From Coccinella septempunctata (taxonomy: Eukaryota; Arthropoda; Insecta; Coleoptera; Coccinellidae), in contig NC_058190.1 in the NCBI RefSeq assembly GCF_907165205.1, positions 29,477,345 through 29,541,344 of the forward strand: a stretch of 64,000 bases of DNA, written 5' to 3'. Position 1 is the stretch's first letter; the number at the start of each line of letters is the position of its first letter. This document shows, one piece after another, positions 10,395-20,799 of this stretch. The notes below the pieces were generated by a model that ran no database searches, was not told the origin of the DNA, and worked only from the letters and a program-made list of their open reading frames with translations. Position numbers and translations under genes: made by a program.

Positions 10395-11040
10395 TTAAGC
10401 ATGCTCGCACCTTTGGTCTGGTAGCCTTTCGACCACCGAACCACTATTCGATTTCATGTACACTATCACATTCAAAATATGAATACACGGAAATGTAAGA
10501 ATCCTGCGAACCACAAAGAATGGTCTAAACGAATTTATGTGTGGGATGTCAAACATGATCCGCATGACTCTCTTCTGAGCAATGAACGCTCTGTACGGAG
10601 TTACCAAAAAATATGACGTTGTAGGAGAGGTGGCAGTATACTTGACCGTCATAAAAAGAAAGTAACGTCGAGTAAGGCATGAATCTTTTGATACGAGAAA
10701 TGACATAGCATGCATGATCTATAAATTAGACCATCTATTTGCTGCTTCCATCTGAGATGACGGTCAATGAATATTCCTAAACATTCCGTAAATGTTTATG
10801 GACTGGATAGAAAAAGGCTCTTGTTGATCACACACAATCAAGAACTCTTCGACTTAAAATATATAAACATTTAGTTTTGTCTAAATTCACCATTAAGGTA
10901 TTCAACCTGCACCATTTTACAAATCTCCGAAAGAGGAGTTGAAGTTGAACCTTCAGTTCATCCAACGAACCAGCGGACGAAACAATTGATGAGTCACCGG
11001 CAAACATGATCAAAACCGCATACAGAATAAATTCCGGCAA
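10395..11040 (-). pseudogene. Non-LTR retrotransposon reverse transcriptase fragment
   Basis: On the minus strand the segment near 11000-10850 reads FAGDSSIVSSAGSLDEL and then KWCRLNTLMVNLDKTKCL. This is the catalytic block of a jockey/I-type reverse transcriptase with the usual Ala-Asp-Asp changed to Ala-Gly-Asp. At 10590-10440 it continues with VFIAQKRVMRIMF and ILTFPCIHILNVIVY, the C-terminal part of the enzyme. The stretch between them is out of frame. It is a different family from the RLE element next to it. Confidence 0.75.
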
Positions 11041-12003
11041 ATAGTTAATGAAAGCATTATACTTTCTACATCATTTGATGTCTTCTAGTTGGTTTGTAGT
11101 TATTTTATTTTCGTTATCGTTGGTTGGCTTGTGCGTTTGGGTAGCTTAGTTTTCTATTACTTTCTACCTGTGAAAGTTTTTATATTTTTGTAGCTTTTAA
11201 ACTTGATGATATTATAAAGAGTGTGAAATATATGACCTTAATTTCAAATATTATTTATGTGATTGACATACACAATTTTTATAACTAGAGCATTATATAG
11301 TACGACTCATTTGCTTAATTCGAGTAACGGAGAACATTTTGTTTTTTCAATTGTGAAATATTCCTCAATAGAATTTTTCTCGTGATAATATTTTTCTTTA
11401 TTTATTAGAAACAATGCAATGCATTTGAGGTGTTTCGGCTTCTAGGTCATTTAAAATTCGTACTATAATAGGCAAACTAACTAAGAATATACTGAAGAAC
11501 AAAAATATTCCGATTAAAATGAAGACTAAGGTCTTCAATACTTCAATACATAGCTGGAGTTAACTGGTATTTAGAAGCGAGAAACCATGACAGATGGAAG
11601 TAGCGTGGGGAGGCCTATGTCCAGGAGTGGATGGCTAATGGCTGATGAAGAAGAGAAGAAGACTATAATATTGCAATATAATATAATATATTGCAATAAC
11701 TGGTTTCAAATATCATTAACACTATTTATGGCACTCAAATAGAACAATCGCCTTGCGCTAGTGGGGTCCACATTCAGTACATCTTTCGAGTTATCACCCA
11801 GTGCTGACGCTGTTATTTCTTCTTCAAATCTGAGACGATGATAATATGTTTCACGGTTATGGTTGCATGTGCATTAGAGGTTCGGTTCTTTTGAGGTGGT
11901 GTTTGTAAGTGCGCAGTCCTCTCAGACAAACTTGCTCCTCACCATTAAGTGGCGTTGCTAGGGAACTATTGAAGTTTGATAACAATTAATAGAGCTATCT
12001 ATA
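11041..12003. other. UGT intron V6-C1, no gene
   Basis: AT-rich, with a short ATATAATATA repeat near 11667-11690. No coding or terminal-repeat structure recognised. Confidence 0.45.
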
Positions 12004-12191
12004 AGGCCCGGCGCAAATAGAAACGCAGGTTGGTGAGGTGACGCAGGGTGACGCAGCTTTTTCCTGCGATGCAAGTACTCTCTGACAAGTCACTGTAACG
12101 CTTTATTTGCGCAGTATTGGTCTTTTCTATGTTTTACAAAAACTCACTCTGCGTCACCTCACTAACCTGCGTTTCTATTTGCGCCGGGCCT
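12004..12191. mobile_element. 188-bp MITE with AGGCCCGG termini and TA duplication
   Basis: Terminal inverted repeats of about 43 bases: AGGCCCGGCGCAAATAGAAA at the left and its exact complement at the right, followed by CGCAGGTT(G/A)GTGAGGTGACGCAG. TA lies on both sides (12002-12003 and 12192-12193). The first bases match the 7313-7537 element (AGGYCCGGY), so both may use the same transposase. Confidence 0.85.
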
Positions 12192-12439
12192 TACTGTTTC
12201 GATCTTCAGAGCGAATCCTAAGCCAATGTATTTTTTGCTGTTCTCAGAATTCGTCATTTTTAGAGCATGAATGAATATTTTGATTTCGTCAAAATCAAGA
12301 CCTAAAAGTGACCTCAGGTTATAAATTGCATAGTTCTCTTTTAGAAATCGTATTTCCTTTCAGGAAGGAGGTATTGACGTGGATCAAAGAGAAAAATGTT
12401 AAGAGAAAATCAGGCTTCAAAAACTCATTTGAAAACCCA

Positions 12440-12692
12440 TCAATTCGTAACTAATTACCTCCACAGGGTGTTCAGAAATTTAGAGGAAATTTCAACTTTC
12501 AGTTCTACCCTTTATAGTTTATCCATCAAATTCCTGTGGACTAGACATCAGGTGATAAACTACATGAAATAGGCTACAAATGGACAACAAAATGATCAAA
12601 ATCGATGCACACCGTAAACAGTTATTTTAAAATGAATTTGGTGAAAAAATGTTCTGTCTATTTTTTTTTGTCCAGGAGTGTATTTTAGGGGG
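12440..12692. repeat. Tc1-like terminal segment abutting the V6 donor
   Basis: The right end reads ...TTTTTTTTTGTCCAGGAGTG (12661-12680), the complement of the CACTCCTGGA(C/A) terminus seen at 4825. The inner sequence matches 4840-4990 in reverse orientation. The element end lies about 40 bases from the splice donor of first exon V6, so nearly all the early intron is transposon-derived. Confidence 0.6.
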
Positions 12693-12721
12693 CATTGCGC
12701 GTTAGTACTGTCAAAACTCAC

Positions 12722-13537
12722 CCTGCTCATTCCTTCTGATCTAGTATTGTGAACATTGAAGAACTCTATTACGTTAGGTACATTAGGTCTTCCATCCGAA
12801 AAAATCGGGTTGACATTAACCATCAGTAGACTGGCGTTCTTAACTACATCCCTGATGTAGGGCATATCGCTTCCGAAATATTTTCGGGCGATGCGATCGG
12901 ACATGGGATAGATTACGAATCTGTGCATCAAACATCCCAACGTTGTGAAATACAAACTTCGTATTTTATCTCCAAAAGCAGCCACTGGCTTGTTAAAATC
13001 GGCCATAATGTCTGGGAAGAGGATGGGATGAATGGGATTACCGAACAAATTGTGATAGTCCGAGAAGACGTTCAAAGATGAAACGGCAATGACAGGAGCG
13101 TCGAATTTGTGCATCAAACCATAAGGAACAGGAGATTGGCTTTCAGCTAGTATCAAATCGTAACTTCCTTTAGGTTTCTTCAAGAGGTTTTTAACTCCTT
13201 CAGTTGATAATTCCAGATTAAAAATGTTTTCATTCAGGTCACTCAGGAAATAATATATCGAGAGCAGATCATTGTGGATCGTGCTGATGCCAGACAGATC
13301 ATGTGTCTTCCAAACATTGTAACCAACACTAACATCGATTTCTGTTAGATTTGTCAGCTGGGGATCATTCAACGGGTTCGGTGTGATGAATGTAACCTCG
13401 TGGCCTCTGCGTGATAATTCTTTCGCTATCTGTCCGAACACATACTGATGACTTATCGATGGAAAATAGAAGTAGCACAAGATTCTGGCACTATAAACAT
13501 TGGATAAGAGGGCGGCAAACACTATTGAATACTTCAT
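12722..13537 (-). CDS. UGT alternative first exon V6 (proximal)
   Basis: Encodes 272 residues: a signal peptide (MKYSIVFAALLSNVYS, then mature Ala-Arg-Ile-Leu) and the whole acceptor-binding domain. FPSISHQ holds the presumed catalytic His30. The partner acidic position is Glu132 (in YDLILAES), where vertebrate UGTs have Asp. NLTEID carries a glycosylation sequon. The end reads NPIFSDGRPNVPNVIEFFNV and then residues to Ser-Arg, followed by a strong GTGAGT donor at 12721. I chose the Met at 13537 (GCC-ATG context, directly before the signal peptide) over the in-frame Met at 13567. A TATA-like CGTATATTATACG lies at 13612-13624. It is closest in sequence to V5. The exon is 816 bases, the same as V1, V3 and V5. 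Confidence 0.92.
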
Positions 13538-13567
13538 GGCGGAACAGACACTTTGTTGAAGAAACAT

Positions 13568-14390
13568 TTTTCATTTAATAACCAATTCATATACCGTTCT
13601 AAATCAGAGCGCCGTATATTATACGTTGGTATAATCAGGTACTTGAATGTTCATTTCTTTCTCATTGCACAATTCGATCGAAAATTGTGAAAATTAGATA
13701 CCTCCACTTATCTGAAAATAGATTTCAGTTAGAGTGTAGATAAGTTTAAACGATTATCAATGTTATTCCATACACAAAACTTATTTCCTTCTCGGTTTTG
13801 ACCTTCACTAGACGCTATCTTCGTCAACAGCTTACAAGTCATAAGTATTATATCAATTAAATAATAGTCGGACAGAGAAGCAGTTAACATGGTAGATACC
13901 AACCAAGGTTAACAAAAATCTCCTAATTGAATTTAAGGAGCGTTTCAACTGGTATCATTATTGGCACCTGCCGAACGAGAACAAAGTATAGCGGATGTAC
14001 CCGGAACAGATATAGCTACCTGGAATGAATAATATAAATAACACTGACAAGTTGTAGTTTTATGAAAAAGCCGTTTGGTATTCTGAATGTAGCCTTCGTA
14101 TAAGACGAAGAATCGTTTTAAACATGTTTAAATTTGAAGGAAATTTGTGGATCTGGAGGAGCAAAATATTCATCACATATGAACCAGAAAGCCAAATGTT
14201 TCCTCAAGTATAAAATTTGCCGGAAAACGTGGAATTTTGTCAAAATTTATCTTAGTATTCCTTTGCTTAAAAATTCTTGAGTTTGCGATCATCCCCACAG
14301 GGTAGAAACCCCTAAAGAATCTTCTAACACAATATAAATCAAATAAAGACAGCTTTACGCCACAAGGCTATGGAGGATATCATCATAACT
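13568..14390. other. Upstream flank of V6, no gene
   Basis: Presumed promoter region of V6. Apart from the TATA-like run at 13612-13624, I recognise no element or coding frame. Confidence 0.4.
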
Positions 14391-14392
14391 CG

Positions 14393-15945
14393 GACTGACA
14401 GAAATCTACACTGTCAGTATACCATGGAAAACGTGCCGACATCGATGGTGAGTAGCGATAGACCGGTTTCCCTTTTGTTTGAGCTCCTCAGTATCACATA
14501 ACTCAACCAGAACAATCCCTTGCAGAAGACTGCGAAGGAGAAGAGAAATGTACGTAGATATCTATCTTTGAGTAGCCATGTATGAGAAAGCTTAGGTCGT
14601 TGAACGCTAGGTGTCACATCGATTTATTTAATGCTTCGATGCCGCTGCTGGCTTTCAACAAAAGGAGCTCTGCTTCATTCAGTCGGCATTGTTTGGTTGA
14701 GTTATGTGATACTGACGAGCTCAAGCAAGAGCAAAACCGTCTATCGCTACTCACCATCGATGTCTGCACGTTCTCCATGTTAAGGTAAGCGCACATACAT
14801 CGGCATCGGACGGACGGCATGGAAGGGACGGCACGGCAGCGGCGGAATTTTTATGAAGGTATCGCACATATAACATCGGAATCGTCGGACTCCGGAGGAA
14901 TAGATTAGTTGCGAATATGTCTTCAAGCGGTGAGGAACTAGCGTTTGTTCTTGAGGAAGAAGAGTTTAAAAAGCGAAGGAATCGTAGACGAATGTGGATA
15001 CATGACATATGTAAAAAATGAAGGATTTTGGAGAATATGTTCATTTGGTAAAAGTTTAGTGCCCACCTCCGATTTTGACGTCGATTTTTTCTTAGATAAA
15101 GTCTTGTATGAAAAATCGATTGGTACATGTCTCAACCTTAGAAGAAGTAGTTTGGGAGATATGATTTTTCAAAGTTCTTATGAAAATTGCGAAAATTCGG
15201 TATAAATCAGTCGAATTGTAATATTTTCCCTGTCCAGCCCTTCAATAACTAAATCCAATCGTTTATTCGTTTAATTAATATCTTAAAATGGCATTTTCAT
15301 GTACAAATATGATTTTTCACTGTCCTAACTTAAACTAACCTAACCTAAACCATTATTTATATTTCATCGAAAATTGAAAAATTCCCCACATTTTTCAGAA
15401 TAAACTAACTGAAATCATTAACTCATCGAGTTCTCTTAATGCCAACATTCGAATTCATTGAAATTGATGAAAAAATCGAAGACAAACATCCAAGGTGGGC
15501 GCTAAAGTAAACAGGAGCCGTTCATTCATTTCCGCACTTGATGAAGGACGAAAAAAAAAATGGTTGCTAATTTCTGTCACTTAAATTGTACAATTCATTA
15601 TAATTTTGTACGCGCAGTATTAAGTTCTCCTGAAAACTCATGTTTCTGCCGTGAATTCGTATTTCGTATGACTACCCGTACAAGCCGCTGCATGTAGAGA
15701 CTTGTGAAATGACGCAGATGCCGCGGCAATCTCCGATTGGTATCGCACAGCACGCATCGGTCGGAATTTAATTCTGGTTCCTCAATTCCGTCGGATGCGA
15801 TGCGATGCGATGCCTGCCGTCCGCACATATGTGCGTTGCTCCATTCAGTTCCATTGAAAGTAATTTATTCCGATCCATACCGTCCGTCCGATGCCGTTGT
15901 ATGTGCGCTTACCTTTATACTGAAACTGTAGATTTCTTTTCGAGT
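14393..15945. repeat. Palindromic element split by a Harbinger insertion
   Basis: The left arm (about 14393-14510) and the right arm (about 14692-14780 continued at 15918-15945) are inverted copies. Shared blocks are CATCGATGGTGAGTAGCGAT, GAGCTC(C/G)TCAGTATCACATA and the outer GTATAC..AGATTTCT. The match only becomes continuous when 14783-15914 and one TTA are removed. The arms are about 85-90% alike by eye. Confidence 0.7.
14783..15914 (+). mobile_element. PIF/Harbinger-like DNA transposon remnant
   Basis: The element is 1132 bases with terminal inverted repeats of about 40 bases (AGGTAAGCGCACATACA then (T/A)CGGCATCGGACGGACGG) and a TTA target duplication (14780-14782 and 15915-15917). Three-base TTA/TAA duplications are typical of the PIF/Harbinger superfamily. 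Inside, plus-strand frames from about 14930 give GAGGAA-rich coding, RRNRRRMWIHDI, then after a stop and a frameshift GEYVHLV. This resembles the N-terminal segment of Harbinger transposases (Arg-rich, Trp-[VI]-His/Arg, then Gly-Glu-[FY]-x-x-Leu-Val). The catalytic part is missing, so it is non-autonomous. Confidence 0.75.
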
Positions 15946-16716
15946 TATACTAAATCGTTCTTGGCTTTGTAGATTTTGATATGCTTTTTCTGTTTATGCC
16001 AAAAAAAATTTGACAGTAGTTCGTTTCGGTATGGAAAACTTGATAGACGAAGAATATGCACTGTTGAAGTTTTCGAAATAATCCTTAATATTGACATATG
16101 TAACATCTCCTGCTTATTATTTGCTTCTATACTTTCATTACGTGATGGATATGGAATCACACATTTTGAATCTCCAGTCAGACCATGTATTCGTCAAACC
16201 TTTTAGGTACAGTGTAGTGATGCCCACGAGATAAATGAGAGAAGTCTCGTCTCGTGTCCTCTTTCTTTTCTTGTTTCTCGGCCGAGATTCTCGAAAACGT
16301 CATGTAGTCTCGTCGTTCATAACATTTTGTAAAAGTGGAATACTTAAATCTAATAATAATTTACGCAATCTACCCAGTTTTTTTTTTAATTTTGATGCAA
16401 AAGCATCAAAATTCAAATAATTGGATAATATCATATGAAATTCAATTTATTGATTGTCGTCCCAAGAATTGTAAAAATCCTTCCTTCCATCGTCCAGTAT
16501 CAGGAAACTAACAGTGATAATGCTTTTAAATTTACTAAATGAATAACAATAGAGATTTTCAAATTTTCAGTTTCAATACACTTATTCTGAAGTGACTGAA
16601 GTTAAAGGTATAATATCATGAAAAATTTTAGAATATGAAAATTGAACTTCTATCTACCTATTATAGATCTTCTATGCAACTGAATTTTGATTGGTTCAGC
16701 TGCATTCTATTAATTG
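15946..16716. other. No gene seen
   Basis: AT-rich spacer within the V5-V6 interval. The short open frames show no resemblance to known proteins. Confidence 0.45.
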
Positions 16717-16718
16717 TA

Positions 16719-17780
16719 TACTCCACTCACTTTTATTTTAGCGGTCGCTTGGCCATGAAATAATTTTCCCAAGTTTTTGTTACTAGAACGAAGTAAGGTT
16801 GGCACTCATAAAATGTCGTTAATGTCATAACGGCGTTGCCACAACTCATATCAATTAATATTACAAAAATGCCGAAAGTGATTGAAAAAGAGAGAAGATA
16901 GGGTTTCAGGAAGTGCTATTTAGAATTCAGGTCCGTTCATTCAAATAGTATGTAGCCCCGATATTCTAATATCTACAATATACTTATGACGGTACCGAAT
17001 ATATTCAATGTAGGTAAATTTATATACAGGGTGGGCTTTTCAAAACGAAACAGACTAGACAGCCACCTTAATTGTTGAAGAAAGTAATTACCAAAAATAA
17101 TTATTTCGTTGTCTAATGTTGACAATTAATGGTTACCATCGTAACCACAGAATGAATTAATCAAATAATTGATGATTTCACATAGCATGGTTAGCGGAAT
17201 GACTGGTACTGTACGAAATTCAACATTAAATATCTCGGCAACAAATGCATTGAATGAAAAAAAATCAATACGCTGAATTCGGGATAAAAAGACCTTTCAA
17301 ATGAGGTATCACTCACTCTATCTTTCCTATTCAAAATTTAGGGGTTGGTGTTCTAACACTGAGGGTTGAAGCGATGTAGTTGTGAATTTGACCTTAAAAG
17401 TTGTCCCCCTCGAAACAAAAATCGACGTGTCCGAGCATTTTTTCGAAATAAATTTATTCCGCCTGTTATCTCGACTGTTTCGTTTTAAAAAGCCCACCCA
17501 GTAATATTTCATCTGAATATAAACGACTTATATTTTAGCCGAATGATTCCACATTCAGAAAGATTGTGAATGAATATGAGGACAAAGAATTTCTTTCTAT
17601 TAGGAGACCTTAAAAAAATGGTGGCATTTTAGGCATTTTAGGGTGAACGAATGCGAAAAGTTACTACCTACACGATTTTCGATGAATGTCATCGTAGAAT
17701 GAGTTCCAGAAAATTATAATAGTTTTTCCATTTTTCATTTGTCTCTTCTATACATTGTTAATGTCTCAAGGGAACAATAA
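16719..17780. mobile_element. Repeat B copy, 3' end lost, with a nested 475-bp element
   Basis: Begins TACTCCACTCACTTTTATTT and follows the full-length copy at 55440-56663 closely for about 600 bases, once the nested insert 17027-17501 is left out. The shared ATGCCGAAAGTGATTGAAAA and AGAAAGATTGTGAATGAA stretches look like decayed coding sequence, but stops interrupt every frame. It lacks the right terminal repeat. Confidence 0.7.
17027..17501. mobile_element. 475-bp MITE with CAGGGTGGGC termini, nested in repeat B
   Basis: Terminal inverted repeats CAGGGTGGGCTTTTCAAAAC and, at the right, the complement of C(A/T)GGGTGGGCTTTTTAAAAC, with the pairing continuing through GAAACAG. TA duplication at 17025-17026 and 17502-17503. 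The empty site is preserved in the second repeat B copy at about 55750 (AATTTATAAAATGTTTCATC). Confidence 0.8.
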
Positions 17781-17784
17781 ATAT

Positions 17785-19380
17785 ATTAATATTTTATGAA
17801 AGTATTAGATTTTAATTCAATATAAATGTATAATTTCAAAATGTGAATGCTCATGCATCTCAAAATTGGCAGTGGCAAACTCTCAGTAAGAATTGAAGGG
17901 GTTTGTGCAAAAACCAGCGAAATGCCAAATTTGTCTAAAATGAGTTTCGATTTTCGATTGGTGCAAGAGCAGTCTGTGTATCTCAATGTCTTGAAGAAAA
18001 AAGAAATATTTAGGTGTTAAAAGCGGCTGTGTGTAGCCCGTAGCCTCTTATTGCTCCAAATAAACAATCTTTAGAAGCAGTGTATCGAATAATTTTCTGG
18101 ACCATGTGAAAAATATTGCGTTTTTATCTCAAATATTAATGCATTTGGATGCTCAGAATGTAGATCGAAAGTTTTTACATTTACAAAGTGTCACTACGTG
18201 GTGAGAAATACTTACTTTCGAAAAAAATGGAATTTCACCTTATTATTAAATAATTTTTTCCTTACATTTGGGGTGATGTGTTTAATCTTCAAAAAAATTG
18301 AATTTATTTTGGGCACAATAACCGGCGATGTGTAACATTTATTTTTCCTTCTTTCTATTCGGAATTCAATATTTAAAAAAATATATATATTTAGACATGT
18401 TGATTGGCTCTCCAAAGATGATCTGACATATTTGTTTTAACAATTCTCCGTGAAATATCCTTGTGAAAGGTTTTTTGTGAATACTGAATTTTTGAAATTT
18501 CGCACATAGCCGGTTATTGCATCAGACCCTTCAATTGTAAAGTAGATTCATTTTTTATACTCGATTCAAAACTTTATTATATTGACATCTACTTCTGAAA
18601 TAATTTTGGGAGAATTCAGGTTCTGTTTGAAGATAGAAGAATTGAATTGTAGTTGGCCATGAATTCAACTTTGTTTGAAAGCATAACATCTTTCGAACCT
18701 TAGTCTCAACATAATTTGAGTCGCTTCATCAATGCTAACTACTGTCCATCATTGCTACATGTTTATATAATTACTACCTATTAGAATTTTGTTTTGGACC
18801 TATTATAATATGGAAAAATTGGTTTCTCAAATAACCAATTTCAATTCAATACAAATTATTGATTATTTTCCATGGCATCTACCACTTGATGATGGTTACG
18901 AAGAGAATTTGAATTTCTTTTATTAATTGGTGATAAATCAAATCTGCTGGAGCAACTTAGTGCATACCTCATCAAACAAGCAAAATTAGTTTCTGAATGT
19001 AAACCAGCAAGTCCAGATTGCATAGAGAAACGATAAAATAATCTGAGTAAAAAGGTGATCAAAAAATATGACATGAGAAATAGCTGGAAGCATTTTTACA
19101 GAACAAATATGTTCTATAATTCTAAATAATTCTAGGCAATATCAAAGGCTTAACGATTCGATGAAATTCCAACTAAAAATGAAAATTACAGCACGTACTA
19201 ATTACTACTTATATCATACCTACCTCAACTTTGAAAGAATAATCAACTTACAATATGCCGCTAACTGATTGATGAAATCAATCTTATTGTATGAATTCTT
19301 CATATCTTCAAGTTAGACGCTATCCAATTAAAATTTGAACGTTTTGTAAAATGAAAGTATTCTTTATAGTTTCACCTATA
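17785..19380. other. No gene seen
   Basis: AT-rich spacer between V5 and V6 with no recognisable coding or terminal-repeat structure. Confidence 0.45.
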
Positions 19381-19644
19381 ATACGTCATTTTCGAGTAAT
19401 TTGATCTTCAAAAATTAAAAAGGATCTGTGAAATTTGAAAAATTGGTATCCACAGATGTTTAGTGTCACCGATTTAACTAGATATTCTGAAAGTAATTTT
19501 ATTTCCTACAGGGGTGGCAAAACTTAAAATGGCTCTATCTTTTTATCAGGGCTGAATCGGAAAAAATGGTATGGAAAAACAATGTTTCTTTTGACCTCAA
19601 GAATCTACTGTTAAAATATTTGTACGGGTCAAAGATTCACCCTG
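19380..19644. repeat. Partial copy of the 44276-44937 repeat
   Basis: The block GAATCTACTGTTA(A/G)AATATTTGT and the end ATTCACCCTGTA match the right end of the element at 44276-44937. CAGGGGTGGCAAAACT and TATCAGGGCTGAATCGGAAAAA match its left half in inverted order. The right boundary is at 19644, next to TA. Confidence 0.55.
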
Positions 19645-19981
19645 TACATGAAATAACGTTATTTCAAAAATTCATTATGAAGTATAAAACGCTGCACTTC
19701 TACGAAGTGTTACATCTGATCCAGTTAATCTGATCAGATGCGAATTTTAGAAATATAGCGAAAATAGTTTTTTCTGGACGCCAAGCAGCATTGAGCAAGT
19801 TTGATACCTGAATGGGTTATCGCCCTGGGCTAGCCGTTTGAACAAACGCGATTGACTTCGAGTCAGTACTCTCTCCATTTTTATTTTATATCTTGACATA
19901 ATACCATGGAGATAAAAGTAATAAACAATAATAAACAATATTCATTTTTAAATATCGTCAGTTACAAATGATTGGGCTTAC

Positions 19982-20797
19982 CTCACTCATCATTTCGCCC
20001 CTGCTCATATGAACATTGAAAAATTCAATAACATTTGGTGCATTGGGTCGTTTATCCGAAAAAATGGGATTTATATTAAGCATCAACAGGCTGGTATTCT
20101 TGATGACATCTTTGATGTAGGGCATATCTTCGCCGAAGTATTCACGCGCTGTCTTATCGCTGCCAGGATAAATGAAAAATTCAAACAACAGGCTCTCCAC
20201 TGTTATAAAAATCAGGTTGCGTAACTTATCGATCAAAGAAGAAACAGGCCTTTCGTAGGGTGACATCAAATCTGAATAAAGGACAGGGTGGATAGAATTT
20301 CCGAACATGCTGTGAAACTCTGAAAAAACATTCAAGGAAGAGACAGCTATCAGAGGTGCTTTAAATTTGTGCTGAATCCCATAGAGCATGGGGTGATGTC
20401 CTTCTATCAAAATCAAGTCGAAACTCCCTTCCTTCTTTCGAAGGAGTTCTTTGATCTCCCCAATAGATGAGTATATTTTAAATATTTCTTTGTTCATTTC
20501 GAAAATTCTCCAAAACATCGAGAATACACTCATTTCGTCATTGTTCAAATTGGATAAGTCGTGCATCTCAAATATCCTGTAGGATTCACTGGCATCTATT
20601 TCTGTCAAATTCAGTAGGTTGTTATCCTTGATAGGGTTCGGTGTCACAACAGTGACGTCGTGACCCCTAATAGATAAGTCTTTTGCAATTTGTCGTAACA
20701 CATACTGGTGACTTATGGAAGGGAAGTAGAAAAAACACAGAATTTTAGAGCCACTAGCACCACTGAGAACTAACGCCAGCACAAATAAGAGTTTCAT
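19982..20797 (-). CDS. UGT alternative first exon V5
   Basis: Encodes 272 residues starting MKLLFVLALVLSGASGSKIL, a clear signal peptide. FPSISHQYV carries the presumed catalytic His. The acidic partner position is the Glu of FDLILIEGHHP. NLTEID gives the conserved glycosylation sequon, and DMPYIKDVIKNTSLLMLNI and NPIFSDKRP are the family's C-terminal blocks of this domain. It ends Met-Met-Ser-Glu in phase 0 at a good GTAAGC donor (19981). The open frame continues 8 codons into the intron. It shares more with V6 than with the others (FYFPSISHQYV, VIEFFNVH). The start at 20797 is the first Met of the frame, and the signal peptide begins there. Confidence 0.93.
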
Positions 20798-20799
20798 TT

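Noticed and set aside
9000..12721. A missing small UGT exon (Gly-Gly-x-His) between V6 and C1
   Set aside because: None found on the minus strand. Alignment shows the V exon ends already supply the right number of residues before Asp-Leu-Lys-Gln in phase 0.
12596..12721. Extension of the V6 frame beyond 12722 (42 more codons)
   Set aside because: It reads into a Tc1-like terminus after a consensus GTGAGT donor.
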